From: Deltaproteobacteria bacterium | GTDB lineage: Bacteria > Desulfobacterota > Binatia > HRBIN30 > CADEER01 | Direction of reading: 5' to 3' | Length of the DNA: 64,000 nucleotides | NCBI GenBank assembly: GCA_029262455.1 | Contig: JAJCZJ010000044.1 | Span: forward strand, 59,378 to 123,377 | In this document: positions 45,376 through 54,572 of the stretch, in pieces | Layout of the letters: each line of letters opens with the position of its first letter | How positions within the stretch are numbered: position 1 is the stretch's first letter | Program-made: the position numbers and the translations under genes | The notes under the pieces: model-generated | Seen by the model: the letters and a program-made list of their open reading frames with translations, nothing else | What the model was told of the DNA's origin: nothing | Database searches by the model: none

Positions 45376-45705
45376 TTACCAGGATCCGTGCGAGCCATGG
45401 CTACCGTGCGAGCCGTGGCTACCGTGAGAACCGTGGGAGCCATGACTTCCGTGGCTACCGTGTGAGCCGTGGCTACCGTGCGAGCCATGGCTACCGTGCG
45501 AACCGTGTGAGCCGTGCGATGCATGTGACATGTGCTGCGCCATCAGCATCTTCTCACTGTTCGGTTCCGACCGCAGGGCTTGCGCAGCTTCGGAGGTGTC
45601 GAGAGCCGCTGCAGGTTTCACCGCCTGGCGGGCCTCCGCTGGGCTGAGGAAATCCAGAGGCTTCTTCTGCAATGCGGGAAGCCCCTTTTTCTTCGTCTGG
45701 CTCAT
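45376..45705 (-). CDS. hxsA-like: His-Xaa-Ser repeat precursor peptide, copy 1
   Basis: 109 residues from the ATG at 45,705, preceded by AAGGAGG. Leader (1-57): a lysine-rich start, KKPLDFLSPAEARQAV and SEPNSEKMLMAQ. Core (58-109): HMS, HAS, fifteen HGS triplets and a terminal Trp. Serine codons in the core mix TCN and AGC, so the repeat is kept at protein level. It is almost identical to the protein at 63,659-63,988. The His-Xaa-Ser class (HxsA) is a known substrate family of HxsB/HxsC radical SAM maturases. This leader lacks the secretion signal usually seen in HxsA, so it is called a variant. The cluster encoding likely maturases lies at 50.9-62.6 kb. Confidence 0.85.
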   Translation of the reverse strand: MSQTKKKGLPALQKKPLDFLSPAEARQAVKPAAALDTSEAAQALRSEPNSEKMLMAQHMSHASHGSHGSHGSHGSHGSHGSHGSHGSHGSHGSHGSHGSHGSHGSHGSW

Positions 45706-45780
45706 TCTTCCTCCTTCACTTGGGACCCGCACGTTCCGCGAGCAGGGCCCTCACCCGTTCCCAGCACTTCTGGGAGCAGC

Positions 45781-45811
45781 ACTATAAACTCAAATCGACC
45801 CCATATTTCAA
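45781..45811 (-). promoter_or_regulatory. Candidate promoter of HGS precursor copy 1
   Basis: Minus strand: TTGAAA (45,806-45,811) and an AT-rich -10 (TTTATA at 45,783-45,788, 17-bp spacing; or TATAGT at 45,781-45,786). The start codon is about 75 bases downstream. An imperfect palindrome, cccatatttcaaatggg, overlaps the -35. Confidence 0.45.
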
Positions 45812-45843
45812 ATGGGTTCATATCTCTATTTCTTCGGGGACGG

Positions 45844-48800
45844 TTACTCCGCCTCCAGATTTGCAAACAATGATAGGAAATCGCCGTTCTTGGAGACGTC
45901 CACGCCGTCGATGCTGAGTCCGAAGAACTGTGGCAATGGGAAGCCCGAAAGGGCCCCAGCCAAATCCGGAATCAGAGGAGTTACGATACCGGGTAGGACA
46001 GCCTCGACCTGGGCCTCATCCACACCCAGTGGGTTCTGGACAACCGTAATCGAGAGATCCGACGGATCCGGCTCACCGATCGTAATCGCGAGGCCGGTGC
46101 CAGTGCCATTGAAAGCCAGGTCCATTCCCAGAGACGCATCCAGCGCGCCACCCATCCACAGAGTCTCCGGCCCGATCTCGACGATGTTCATCTCGATCTG
46201 GGCAATCTTGAGCTCAGTCAGCTCTCCGCCCGGGCCATCTTCCGTCGTGACGATCGGTGCGATGGTCGGGGCGATGTCGATACGCAGCGGCGTAAACGGC
46301 GGCAGCTGACCGAACTCCGGAATCAGAGCAGACAAGATCGTGGAAGTGATCGTAAGAGGCGGCGCTCCACCCGGACCGTCGAGATCGATCTCAGTCAGCG
46401 ACGAGCGCATCAGACCACATTCGGTCTGTCCCCGGAGCAACTGATTGAACCCGTCCGGCGCAATGCAGATCCCCATTCCATACGGGTCACCACCCGGGGT
46501 GTTCGCTCCAAATGGCGGGAAGGGCTGCAGATTCGAGTAAGACGCCGCGAAGTCGGGCGCGCCTGCCGGCGGAATACACTGCCCAGGTCCACCACCGACG
46601 CTGACCGTGAATCGTGAATCAGAGCCGAGCGTAATACCCGAGTTGTCCTCGTCAACGGCGAACAGCGGCGCCTCGAGTTGCAGACCGAGGCCGGCACCCA
46701 CCGGACCTGTGATCGAGATTCCGACCAATACGTCCTCAATCCCCTGGGCGATCGGACTGTCCGCCGGACCTCCACCATCGGGATCGTCGACAAACCCGCT
46801 GATGCCATCGAGCGCCAGTTGCTGAACATCTGGCAACAGCGCCTGAATGATGTCGCCGATGATCGGCGCGTCACACAAACCAGAGGTGAACGTCGTATTG
46901 AAGCCCGAGAAATTCACACCCGTGGAACCAAGCAGATTGACATCGAGATTCGACGGATCTCCCGCCAGAGGCTCGAGAGTATAGTTACCCGTCAAGTTCA
47001 TGGAACTCGCGGTCATTCTCAGCCCACAGTCAGGAACCAAACCGCTACCATCGATGTTGACGTCGATTAGCAGACCGTTGATCTGAACATCGCCAAAGAC
47101 CGAGTTGACCTGCGAGTCGATGGTGAGTCCGAGAGAATTAAACGAGGGCGGCGGGTTCGCAATCGTGACACGGGCGCTGCCCAGACATCCTAAGAAGGTA
47201 TCGATAAAGCACGAATCGGTAATGACTGTCCCCGCAGGGAGCAGGACCGCCAGGTCAAACTGCCCGGCCGCTAATTCGCCGACCAGCGGTTCGATCGAAT
47301 CGAGGCCAGTGTCGTTCAAACGCAACGCCACGCTTTGCAACGAGAAGGCGCCGTCAGCCACCGAGTTGCCGGCGATCACGACGATACGCTCGCGCAAGTC
47401 GTCACCCGTCGGCAGATAGATGAGTTCGACAAGCACCGGGTTGAAGATCTCGGCTTGGCTCAACGCAACCGAGTGCGAGAAAGTACGCGCCACCGGATCA
47501 AATGTCGTGGCCGGCACGCCGTTGACCAGCACCTGAGCCGTGCCCGGAGGCAGCGTCGTATAGTGACCGGTGATGATCTGAGACCCCGCCGCTGTAAAGA
47601 CGCCGGACGCTGGTGAGTCGATGAACAGAAAGTAATTTTCACAGGTCCCGCCAGGCGTCGTGCACAACCAGCCCGGCTCGGTCTGACAGGTGGAGCTGCA
47701 TCCATCCGTACCGACCGAGTTGCCGTCGTCACACTCTTCGCCCGGGTTGATCAGCGAATTCCCACAGGTCGCCAAACATAGGCTTGGGCTTCCGACACAG
47801 GCAAAGCCGTCTTCCGTAGAGCAAGTCGCGGAGCAGCCGTCGCCGCCAACGCCATTGCCGTCGTCACAAGTTTCAATTCCGTCGAGGTTACCGTCGCCGC
47901 AGTCGAATACACAGACACTCGGCTGTCCTGTGCACGAGTAACCAGTCTCTGCGCGACACAACACACCCGAACAACCGTCACCACTCGAGGTGTTGCCGTC
48001 GTCGCAATTCTCGAAGCCGCGAATGAAGTTGTCGCCACAAATGCCCGTGCAGTTACTCGGCTCGCTGGCGCACGAGAAACCCGCCTCGACCTGACAATTG
48101 AAGTCACAGCCGTCGCCGCTGTTTAGGTCTCCGTCGTCACAACCTTCAATGCTGCGCAACAGGCCGTCCCCGCATACGGGCGAGCACAAACTCGGCGCCC
48201 CCGCACACGACCAGCCAGTTTCGATTTGGCAAAGCGCGCTACAACCGTCGCCGCCAGTCGCGTCGTTGTCGTCACACTGCTCGCCAGCTTGGAAAGTCCC
48301 GTTGCCGCAAACAAAGGTGCAGCTACTCGGAGACCCTGCACACTGGTAACCGGGCTCGATGACGCAAGAATCTGAGCAACCGTCACCACTCGCCGCGTTT
48401 CCGTCATCACACGATTCGCCCGGATCGAGCGATCCGTTGCTGCAGATCAAACCACAGGTGCTCGGCTCTCCCGAGCACTCGTAACCACTTTCGACTGCGC
48501 AGAGATCCGAACATCCATCGCCACTGGCTGTACCGCCATCGTCACAGGTCTCACCGAACTCGAGAGTCCCGGTCCCACAGTTCTGGGTACAAACACTTGG
48601 CTCTCCCGTGCAGCTCCAGCCAACTTCGACCAGACACAGGTTTGAACAACCGTCGCCATCCACGAGGCCACCATCGTCACAACTCTCGTCGGGGTGAACC
48701 AAACCATCGGAACACTCGGCGACACAGCTGCCGTTGGTGTCGTCACCATCGTCGAAAGCGTCGCAGTCGCGAACGATACCACCTACGTCGTTGAGGACGC

Positions 48801-49608
48801 GGCAAAGCTCACAAGCCGACTTGTTGGACAAACAAGTTGCCAATCCCGTTGCGTCGGTCGCGCTACACGGCTGGAAGGCCGTTTGTAAGTCTGTGGTTGA
48901 GCAGTGTGTGAGGATCGTCTTGCCCAGCTTCGTGATACACTTGGAGGCGATCTTGCCTTTCGGATCAGGCTGCTGGCTGAGCCCCGTTCCTGTACAGGTC
49001 GAAGCCATCGTCGCCGCGTCGACAATCGTGCCGTTCTTGAGGTTCAAATTCTGACATTTCAAGTACTCTTTGATCCGCGCATCGTCGCACTTCAGCAGTG
49101 AGGCGTGGACCTTCGATTGACACTTTGATCCGGCGGCGAGACCGATGAGGTCGGTGTCGAGATTTGCTCCGATCGACCCGTGCACCAAATCGATTCCACG
49201 CACCACGCTCCGCGTGAACGCTGTCGCTGGATCGGACACACCGAAGGGAGGGAATCCGGCCGCACACTTGCCATTGACCTTGTTCGTTTCCTTGTCGAAA
49301 GTCTTGAGGAGTTTCCCCTTCGGGTCGTCAGCGACGCACTCTTCGGGTTCCTGTGAGGCAAGGCTTCCAGCGGCAAAGCGCGCCAAACACTTCTTGACGA
49401 TCTTACCGTGAGTCTTGGCGACCTTGCGGACACTCTTGGAGAAGGTCGTGACGCATTTGCGGTCCGTCGAGTCGAGCTGAGCGCTGGCCGGGCCGGAAAG
49501 GGCCAAGATCGCGAGCGTCGCTACGAACGTGATGAATCGGATTGTCGTTCGTCCGACATCGGCCTCTTCGAGGATCTGCCTTCGGCTCCTTGCACACATC
49601 CGACCCAT
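45844..49608 (-). CDS. Large secreted protein with eight Myxococcus-type disulfide repeats
   Basis: 1,254 residues from the ATG at 49,608, which follows TTAAGGAG. A longer frame adds 33 residues without a ribosome-binding site. After a signal peptide (ending near GPASAQ) there is a Cys/Lys-rich helical region (about 45-290, with CVTTFSKSVRKVAK and CQSKVHASLLKC). Eight repeats of the form CGxGxxxxGExCDDGNxxxGDGCSxxC with alternating WSCxGxPSxC units fill about 300-660. The remaining 590 residues are beta-rich, with many aliphatic strands and Gly/Pro turns, and are not recognised. A cell-surface or fibre protein is likely. Confidence 0.82.
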   Translation of the reverse strand: MGRMCARSRRQILEEADVGRTTIRFITFVATLAILALSGPASAQLDSTDRKCVTTFSKSVRKVAKTHGKIVKKCLARFAAGSLASQEPEECVADDPKGKLLKTFDKETNKVNGKCAAGFPPFGVSDPATAFTRSVVRGIDLVHGSIGANLDTDLIGLAAGSKCQSKVHASLLKCDDARIKEYLKCQNLNLKNGTIVDAATMASTCTGTGLSQQPDPKGKIASKCITKLGKTILTHCSTTDLQTAFQPCSATDATGLATCLSNKSACELCRVLNDVGGIVRDCDAFDDGDDTNGSCVAECSDGLVHPDESCDDGGLVDGDGCSNLCLVEVGWSCTGEPSVCTQNCGTGTLEFGETCDDGGTASGDGCSDLCAVESGYECSGEPSTCGLICSNGSLDPGESCDDGNAASGDGCSDSCVIEPGYQCAGSPSSCTFVCGNGTFQAGEQCDDNDATGGDGCSALCQIETGWSCAGAPSLCSPVCGDGLLRSIEGCDDGDLNSGDGCDFNCQVEAGFSCASEPSNCTGICGDNFIRGFENCDDGNTSSGDGCSGVLCRAETGYSCTGQPSVCVFDCGDGNLDGIETCDDGNGVGGDGCSATCSTEDGFACVGSPSLCLATCGNSLINPGEECDDGNSVGTDGCSSTCQTEPGWLCTTPGGTCENYFLFIDSPASGVFTAAGSQIITGHYTTLPPGTAQVLVNGVPATTFDPVARTFSHSVALSQAEIFNPVLVELIYLPTGDDLRERIVVIAGNSVADGAFSLQSVALRLNDTGLDSIEPLVGELAAGQFDLAVLLPAGTVITDSCFIDTFLGCLGSARVTIANPPPSFNSLGLTIDSQVNSVFGDVQINGLLIDVNIDGSGLVPDCGLRMTASSMNLTGNYTLEPLAGDPSNLDVNLLGSTGVNFSGFNTTFTSGLCDAPIIGDIIQALLPDVQQLALDGISGFVDDPDGGGPADSPIAQGIEDVLVGISITGPVGAGLGLQLEAPLFAVDEDNSGITLGSDSRFTVSVGGGPGQCIPPAGAPDFAASYSNLQPFPPFGANTPGGDPYGMGICIAPDGFNQLLRGQTECGLMRSSLTEIDLDGPGGAPPLTITSTILSALIPEFGQLPPFTPLRIDIAPTIAPIVTTEDGPGGELTELKIAQIEMNIVEIGPETLWMGGALDASLGMDLAFNGTGTGLAITIGEPDPSDLSITVVQNPLGVDEAQVEAVLPGIVTPLIPDLAGALSGFPLPQFFGLSIDGVDVSKNGDFLSLFANLEAE

Positions 49609-50011
49609 AACGTTGTTCTCCTTAACCCACCGGCTGATTCTGATTGGCTTGGTCGTATTGCCGAACGCGACGATCTCGATCACCGACAATAACAATCGAC
49701 CCGCCACGACTAAGTCGTAGCAGGTTGAATCGGTAACGTTGAGAATGCATCAACACGGACCCGGCAATCCCCCTTATTGTAGCGAACTTCTAAGAGTGGA
49801 GGTACTCTGCCGGCGCCCTCGCTGTCAAGGAATAAGTATCCAAGAGACCTTGTAGGTCGGGGATTTTTTGGCCTTGAAATCGACCCGAGCGGATCCTGCC
49901 ACCCCCCGCCAACCCAAAAAACCAGGACCCAGTTTGCGCGTCCTGCTCGCAGTCCGGATAATCGACTGTGGTTCGGTCCTGTTACCCAAACATCTGAAAT
50001 TAAAGAAGAGA
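49609..50011. other. Divergent intergenic spacer of about 400 bp
   Basis: Divergent promoter region for the large secreted protein (minus) and the PDZ protein (plus). A TTGACA lies on the minus strand at 49,823-49,828 with no good -10 at standard spacing. I see no other gene. Confidence 0.4.
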
Positions 50012-50908
50012 ATGATCAGATCAGTAGCAATTGGCGCCGCGGCGCTCGGCACCTTGGTTGTCGCCGTCACGATCTACAGCGAGCCGAAACCAACCCCGCC
50101 GTCGCCAGGAGATCACGCCGGCGAGCGCATCGAAAAAATCGCACCACCTAGCCGACCACAGCGCCTAGCATCCGCTGTCGAAGATCGTATCGTCGATCTC
50201 GAGACGCGGCTCGCGCGCGAAACTGCACTGCGAGAGGAGCTCGAGGGCAAGCTTCGCTCCCTTGCCGACCAAGTCACCGCCTTAGGTCGAGCGACAGAGC
50301 CCGCTACGTCATCCCCAGCAGATGGCAATGAACCCCACACGACAGATACCGACAAGGCCACGCACGCTCCGCGCGACGCGATCGACTACTCGGCCAGCGC
50401 CATGGAGCGGGCTCTGACTGCGGCAGGCCTTGCGCCACAAGAGGCAGAAGCGATCAAGCGTCGCCAAGACGAACTCGCGATGACCGAGATGTACCTCCGC
50501 GATCAAGCCGTCAGGGAGCAGTGGATCGACACCCCACGCTTCTCCGAGGAAATGGCGTCGTTGGCGGAGGAACGCACGTCCATTCGCGACGAAATCGGTG
50601 ACGACGCGTTCGACCAATACCTCTTCCGCCTCGGCCGACCCAACCGGGTCCGGGTCGATGATGTCCTGCTCGACTCGCTCGCTGAGCAAGTCGACCTGCG
50701 CACCGGCGATATGATCCTTCACTACGGCGAAACCCGCCTGTTTGCGCCCGAGGATCTGGTTCGCCAAACGCAAACCGGCACCGCAGGCGAGCCGATCGTC
50801 CTCGACGTGGTGCGCAACGGCGAGCGCATCTCGATCGAGGTACCGCGCGGCCCACTCGGCCTCCGCATCAACGCAACCCAAGACGATCCAGCCCGACCGC
50901 TGCGCTAG
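50012..50908 (+). CDS. Membrane-anchored coiled-coil PDZ protein
   Basis: 298 residues from the ATG at 50,012, chosen because it opens a signal anchor (IGAAALGTLVVAVTIY). Then a Pro-rich linker and a coiled coil (RLASAVEDRIVDLETRLARETALREELEGKL, about 45-90), another helical region (about 135-215), and a C-terminal PDZ-like domain (about 215-285: VDDVLLDSLAEQVDLRTGDMILHYGE, DVVRNGERISIEV). It has no protease domain. It converges on the HEXXH gene, ending 20 bp away. It may tether a protein or peptide in the periplasm near the modification system, but that is only positional inference. Confidence 0.78.
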   Translation: MIRSVAIGAAALGTLVVAVTIYSEPKPTPPSPGDHAGERIEKIAPPSRPQRLASAVEDRIVDLETRLARETALREELEGKLRSLADQVTALGRATEPATSSPADGNEPHTTDTDKATHAPRDAIDYSASAMERALTAAGLAPQEAEAIKRRQDELAMTEMYLRDQAVREQWIDTPRFSEEMASLAEERTSIRDEIGDDAFDQYLFRLGRPNRVRVDDVLLDSLAEQVDLRTGDMILHYGETRLFAPEDLVRQTQTGTAGEPIVLDVVRNGERISIEVPRGPLGLRINATQDDPARPLR

Positions 50909-50928
50909 AAATCTCGTATCCCGGACTG

Positions 50929-52239
50929 CTAGGCGAGGTGAATCTCGGTCGGGTTGTTGTCGAGCCCGCGCGCGGTGCGGTCCGCCAAGTGGCCGTTCTC
51001 CAGCGCCTCCAACTCGCCCATGAAAGCACGGCCAGCCGGCGTAAACTCCGCGTGGGCACGCAACATTTCCATTCCCTCGTGATTCTTCAGGTCGATATCG
51101 GACAGCCGTCGCTCAAAACCTGGATCACGAGACAACTCGTGATCGTCGGCGCGCATCCGCCGGTACAGGTCCGCAACCGGCAAAAAAGCATGCACCGCCA
51201 AGACGATCCCCCACAGCGGCCGTGGGTCGGGACGAATGGGACTCTTATAGAGAGGCCAGAAAGCGTTCTCCAGGAAATTGATACTGTAAGCCGCCGCATT
51301 GAACTTGTTGTGCTGAAACTCGTGGATCACCGCCTCGGTCATGGTCATCGCGCCGGGATGCAGGGTGAGGTAGATCGTGCCGACCGCTTCGCGGTACGAC
51401 GCCGACAAATGCTTGTGATCATCGTAACCGACCGGTACCGCTTGCTGCAGCATGAGCTGCATTTCTCGGAATTCGCCCGGCAAGTAGCGCGCCACCAACG
51501 CAAAGGACCTCTCGAGCGTTTCGATCCACTCGGTCGCGGGCCGTCCGCCGAAGTCGATGTGATTCCCCGCCTTGTCCGGATGCTCTTCGAACGCCGCGAT
51601 GGGGTTGCCATCCACGGTCGCGAGGTGGGTCACATCCGCAACTCGGTGAAAGCTCCGTTCGACATCGAACCCACTCCCTTGCAAGCTGTCCAACAACAAT
51701 CCCGGGTCCGTCGCGACTCTTCCCAACTCCTCGTCGCCGCAGACCGCGGCTAGATGGCTCGCCGAAAAACGCAAGCCGGTCGCCGAAACCGGTGGCACCA
51801 ACTCACAGCCGAGTGGAACACAGGCCAAACGCGGCGCGCCGTGCACCCAAAGCATCGACTCGCCACGCGGAATTAGACCGCGTAGCGACATCTCGAACAA
51901 AAGGTGTGGCAGCATCAACTCCGAAGCGGTATCGATTCGACCCGAATACGCTTCGAGCTCGCCTCGCAATGCCGCACAACGCAGAGCCGTACTGACGGAG
52001 GGTGCCGCAAAACACGTGAGCAACGATCGCCGTCCCTCACCTTCGAGGGCGCGGCGCACGAGAGTCGCTACCTGCCCATGGGCGTTCCGCAGATGGCCCG
52101 GGAGCTCGGCACCGATCGTAAGGAACGTACGACAACAGTCCGCCAAATAGCGCGAATAGGACGCGCTCAGAGCGGAGGCGGGCTCATCGGTGGCGTCGGG
52201 CAGAACCAACCCACGGCCACTGACCTCGTCTCCTGCCAT
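50929..52239 (-). CDS. HEXXH-motif peptide-modification-type protein
   Basis: 436 residues. A mostly helical protein with MTEAVIHEFQHNKFNAA (H306-E307-x-x-H310), the zinc-binding motif of metalloproteins. Proteins with this architecture, HEXXH near the C-terminal third and no signal peptide, are known as HEXXH-domain proteins associated with RiPP clusters (TIGR04267-type, from memory). It starts 4 bp after the HxsB-like gene's stop, in the same orientation, so it is the last gene of the cluster. A protease or peptide-modifying function on the HGS peptides is inferred. Confidence 0.82.
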   Translation of the reverse strand: MAGDEVSGRGLVLPDATDEPASALSASYSRYLADCCRTFLTIGAELPGHLRNAHGQVATLVRRALEGEGRRSLLTCFAAPSVSTALRCAALRGELEAYSGRIDTASELMLPHLLFEMSLRGLIPRGESMLWVHGAPRLACVPLGCELVPPVSATGLRFSASHLAAVCGDEELGRVATDPGLLLDSLQGSGFDVERSFHRVADVTHLATVDGNPIAAFEEHPDKAGNHIDFGGRPATEWIETLERSFALVARYLPGEFREMQLMLQQAVPVGYDDHKHLSASYREAVGTIYLTLHPGAMTMTEAVIHEFQHNKFNAAAYSINFLENAFWPLYKSPIRPDPRPLWGIVLAVHAFLPVADLYRRMRADDHELSRDPGFERRLSDIDLKNHEGMEMLRAHAEFTPAGRAFMGELEALENGHLADRTARGLDNNPTEIHLA

Positions 52240-52243
52240 TTGA

Positions 52244-53797
52244 CTAAACGATGAAGTGGTCGAGGGTGCGGTTGGTGGTCCACAGGCGAAACATTTCCAT
52301 GTCCTGCTCGTCCGCCGCCTCGAGCTTGTGCATCAGGTAGTCGAAGATCGATTTGTGCTTCTTGCACCACGTCGAGTCGCGCATGTGCCCGTGCAGGCTT
52401 CCCTGCGTCTTGTAGTTGTACTCGACCTGCTGCCCGCACCACGGCTTGTAGGTGCAACTCACGCAATCCGGGTGCCCGTCGTTGAGCCCGGCCATCACCA
52501 ACGCTCGAGTCGCGGCGTTCCCCATCAGGTCTTGGTAGGAGTCTTCGACACTGCCGATGCGAAACATCTCGTCGCCCATCGAAGCAACGAAACGCCCCTC
52601 GTCGGAAGAGTAGATGCTACCGTCCGGCGCATAGCCAAGCTGCCCGATACACGCGCCGCCCGGAATCCTGAGATCGAGGTAGTTCGGCTCCTCGTCGGCG
52701 AGGATCTTGTTGAGCATGATCGCGGCGTGCCGCTCCATGACCTGAACCCCCTGGCGGTTCAGTTCAATGACGTAGTCGACCGCATTCGCGTAGAACTCGA
52801 GGAATTCGTCCATCGAGTAGCCCAGAGTCTTGACGCTCTTGGCCGCGAATCCAAACGGATCGAGCTTCCTCAGGAAGATCGCACGACAACCAACCTCGAC
52901 GTACTGATCGACGATCTCCTTCCACCGGTTCAAGCTCGGTCGCGTAATCGTCGGCAGCGCTTCGACCCGGTACTGGTTCGTGTCGAGCCCCATATCGGCG
53001 TAGCGCTGGTTGATCTTGCGCATCCAACCGAGGAGCACCTCGTGGCTGTCACCATCGCGAAAAATGCGAATCTGGTTGTGCAGGTCCGAGGGCCCGTCGA
53101 GACTGGTACAGATCTGGACGTGGCGATCGAGCAAGAAGTCGAGCTTTTCGTCGTCCATCAGCGACAGGTTCGTCACCAGGGCAAACGACAGGATCTTCTT
53201 CGCGGTCTTGTTCTTCTCCCTCGCGTACTCGACGATGTGCTTCAACACATCCCAGTTCGCCGTCGGCTCGCCACCCTGGAATTCGATCGTCATCCCGCGC
53301 GCCGTCGTTTGAAACGCGATGTCGACTCCACGCTCGGCCGTCTCGATCGACATGTCGGTATCGTAGCGATCCATGCCGACGATCGAGCTGTGACAGTACT
53401 GGCAACCGTGGTTGCAGCGGTGGGTCAGAACGAAGGCATGCAGCGTCGGTCCGTAGAACAAGTAACTCTTCTTGCCGCGCCAACGATTCGACTGCGTCAG
53501 GAAGTCCACCTCTTCCGCAACGAAGTTCGCGCGCTTGAGCTTCTCGTACAAGGGCTCCCCGGGCTGAGGCTTGCCCTCGATGAAGTCGCTAAACTCGTCC
53601 GGCTTGAGGAACAACCAGTCGCCGAAGTCGTTGCTGATGAGAATCTTATTGCCGATCGTTCGCTGGTTGAACGGCAGCGCAAACTCGGGCTTCCACTTGT
53701 CGGGACTGGAAATCGACGTGAAGTCGACCTGCCGCCCACGAGGTAAATGAGAAAGGCTCGCCGCCGCTCCAAAATTCGTTTCCGCCGGATCAAGCAT
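52244..53797 (-). CDS. hxsB: HxsB-like radical SAM/SPASM maturase
   Basis: 517 residues. An N-terminal ~115 residues (PFNQRTIGNKILISNDFGDWLFLKPDEFSDF) precedes CNHGCQYC (C128, C132, C135), TIEFQGGEPTANWD, TSLDGPSDLHN and a SPASM region with CIGQLGYAPDGSIYSSDE, DCVSCTYKPWCGQQ and a final C. This arrangement, the N-terminal recognition segment and adjacency to HxsD-like genes match the HxsB family of His-Xaa-Ser systems (TIGR03978, from memory). It overlaps the preceding HxsD-like gene by 8 bp. It probably installs a radical-derived modification in the His-Xaa-Ser repeats. Confidence 0.88.
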   Translation of the reverse strand: MLDPAETNFGAAASLSHLPRGRQVDFTSISSPDKWKPEFALPFNQRTIGNKILISNDFGDWLFLKPDEFSDFIEGKPQPGEPLYEKLKRANFVAEEVDFLTQSNRWRGKKSYLFYGPTLHAFVLTHRCNHGCQYCHSSIVGMDRYDTDMSIETAERGVDIAFQTTARGMTIEFQGGEPTANWDVLKHIVEYAREKNKTAKKILSFALVTNLSLMDDEKLDFLLDRHVQICTSLDGPSDLHNQIRIFRDGDSHEVLLGWMRKINQRYADMGLDTNQYRVEALPTITRPSLNRWKEIVDQYVEVGCRAIFLRKLDPFGFAAKSVKTLGYSMDEFLEFYANAVDYVIELNRQGVQVMERHAAIMLNKILADEEPNYLDLRIPGGACIGQLGYAPDGSIYSSDEGRFVASMGDEMFRIGSVEDSYQDLMGNAATRALVMAGLNDGHPDCVSCTYKPWCGQQVEYNYKTQGSLHGHMRDSTWCKKHKSIFDYLMHKLEAADEQDMEMFRLWTTNRTLDHFIV

Positions 53798-54032
53798 CTT
53801 CGCCTTTCACGACCACCGCCGCGTTGGCCAGAGCGAAGTTACAGAACTCAGCAACTACGTCGCCATCCGCTTCCGGGTCAATGTCGGTCGCAACGACAAC
53901 GAAATGTTCCCCGTCACGCCGGATCTCGAACTTCGCAAAGTCTTCGAAGGTCGCCGCGGCATCCCGGATCGCACTTTCGGCGTAGAGTTCGCTGTGAAGC
54001 CGAACTGCCACCGACTCGCTCGCGGCAGTCAT
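53790..54032 (-). CDS. HxsD-like small protein, second copy
   Basis: 80 residues. It aligns by eye with the upstream HxsD protein: SELYAESAIRDAAATFEDFAKFEI against SELYPRDVLYAAAYVFLDRAYILL, and AEFCNFALANAA against GEFENELLAQAL. It overlaps the HxsD gene by 4 bp (ATGA) and HxsB by 8 bp, so the three are tightly coupled. A paralogous recognition or scaffold subunit is likely, perhaps for a different peptide or enzyme. Confidence 0.75.
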   Translation of the reverse strand: MTAASESVAVRLHSELYAESAIRDAAATFEDFAKFEIRRDGEHFVVVATDIDPEADGDVVAEFCNFALANAAVVVKGEDA

Positions 54033-54475
54033 TCCGCCCCCTTTTTGGTGTCGAGCGGAGCACCGAGCCCGAGCGGGTCCTCGAGAAAGCCGTCGCCGCC
54101 CGGTTTCGCCATGTCGAGCATCGTGGGATCGCTAGCTACGGGGTCGCCAGCGGTCGCACCGCTGATCGCCAGAGCGGTGATGCCTTCGATGATGTTCTGA
54201 TTTGCCTTGGATACTCGTGCCCGCAGCGCCTGCGCCAGGAGTTCGTTCTCGAACTCACCCGCCATCGCCGTCAACGTCGCCTCCTCCAGGGGGCGCTTGC
54301 CGCGAAAGTGGACGACGTATCGGTCGGCCTGTCGATCGAGGAGAATGTAGGCTCGGTCGAGAAACACGTAGGCCGCCGCGTACAAGACGTCACGCGGATA
54401 CAGCTCGCTGGCGAGCGATAGCGACATCGTGGACGTGGAGGCATCGAGAGCTTCAACTTCAGATCGGTTCGTCAT
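54029..54475 (-). CDS. hxsD: HxsD-like protein with extended C-terminus
   Basis: 148 residues from the ATG at 54,475 (a TTG start 14 codons upstream is possible; neither has a strong ribosome-binding site). Residues about 15-85 carry the HxsD signature (LYPRDVLYAAAYVFLDRAYILLD, EFENELLAQALR). A C-terminal tail of about 55 residues (SKANQNIIEGITALAISG, then Asp/Gly/Pro-rich) is extra. HxsD proteins are small partners of HxsB in His-Xaa-Ser loci (TIGR03976, from memory). Confidence 0.82.
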   Translation of the reverse strand: MTNRSEVEALDASTSTMSLSLASELYPRDVLYAAAYVFLDRAYILLDRQADRYVVHFRGKRPLEEATLTAMAGEFENELLAQALRARVSKANQNIIEGITALAISGATAGDPVASDPTMLDMAKPGGDGFLEDPLGLGAPLDTKKGAE

Positions 54476-54572
54476 TTGAGATCGTCCATAGTGCCTCGAT
54501 CTGCCAACCCCGTTCAAGACCAGGAACCGTCTTCATGCACGGGACTCAACTGGTCTCGGCAAAAAACCGTCA

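Noticed and set aside
45362..45524. Upstream extension of the 43,326 gene, rich in Thr/Val/Ala/Arg
   Set aside because: It is the HGS repeat of the precursor read in another frame; a good ribosome-binding site supports the start at 45,362.
52256..53746. 496-codon plus-strand frame opposite hxsB
   Set aside because: Antisense shadow of a gene with clear radical SAM/SPASM motifs.
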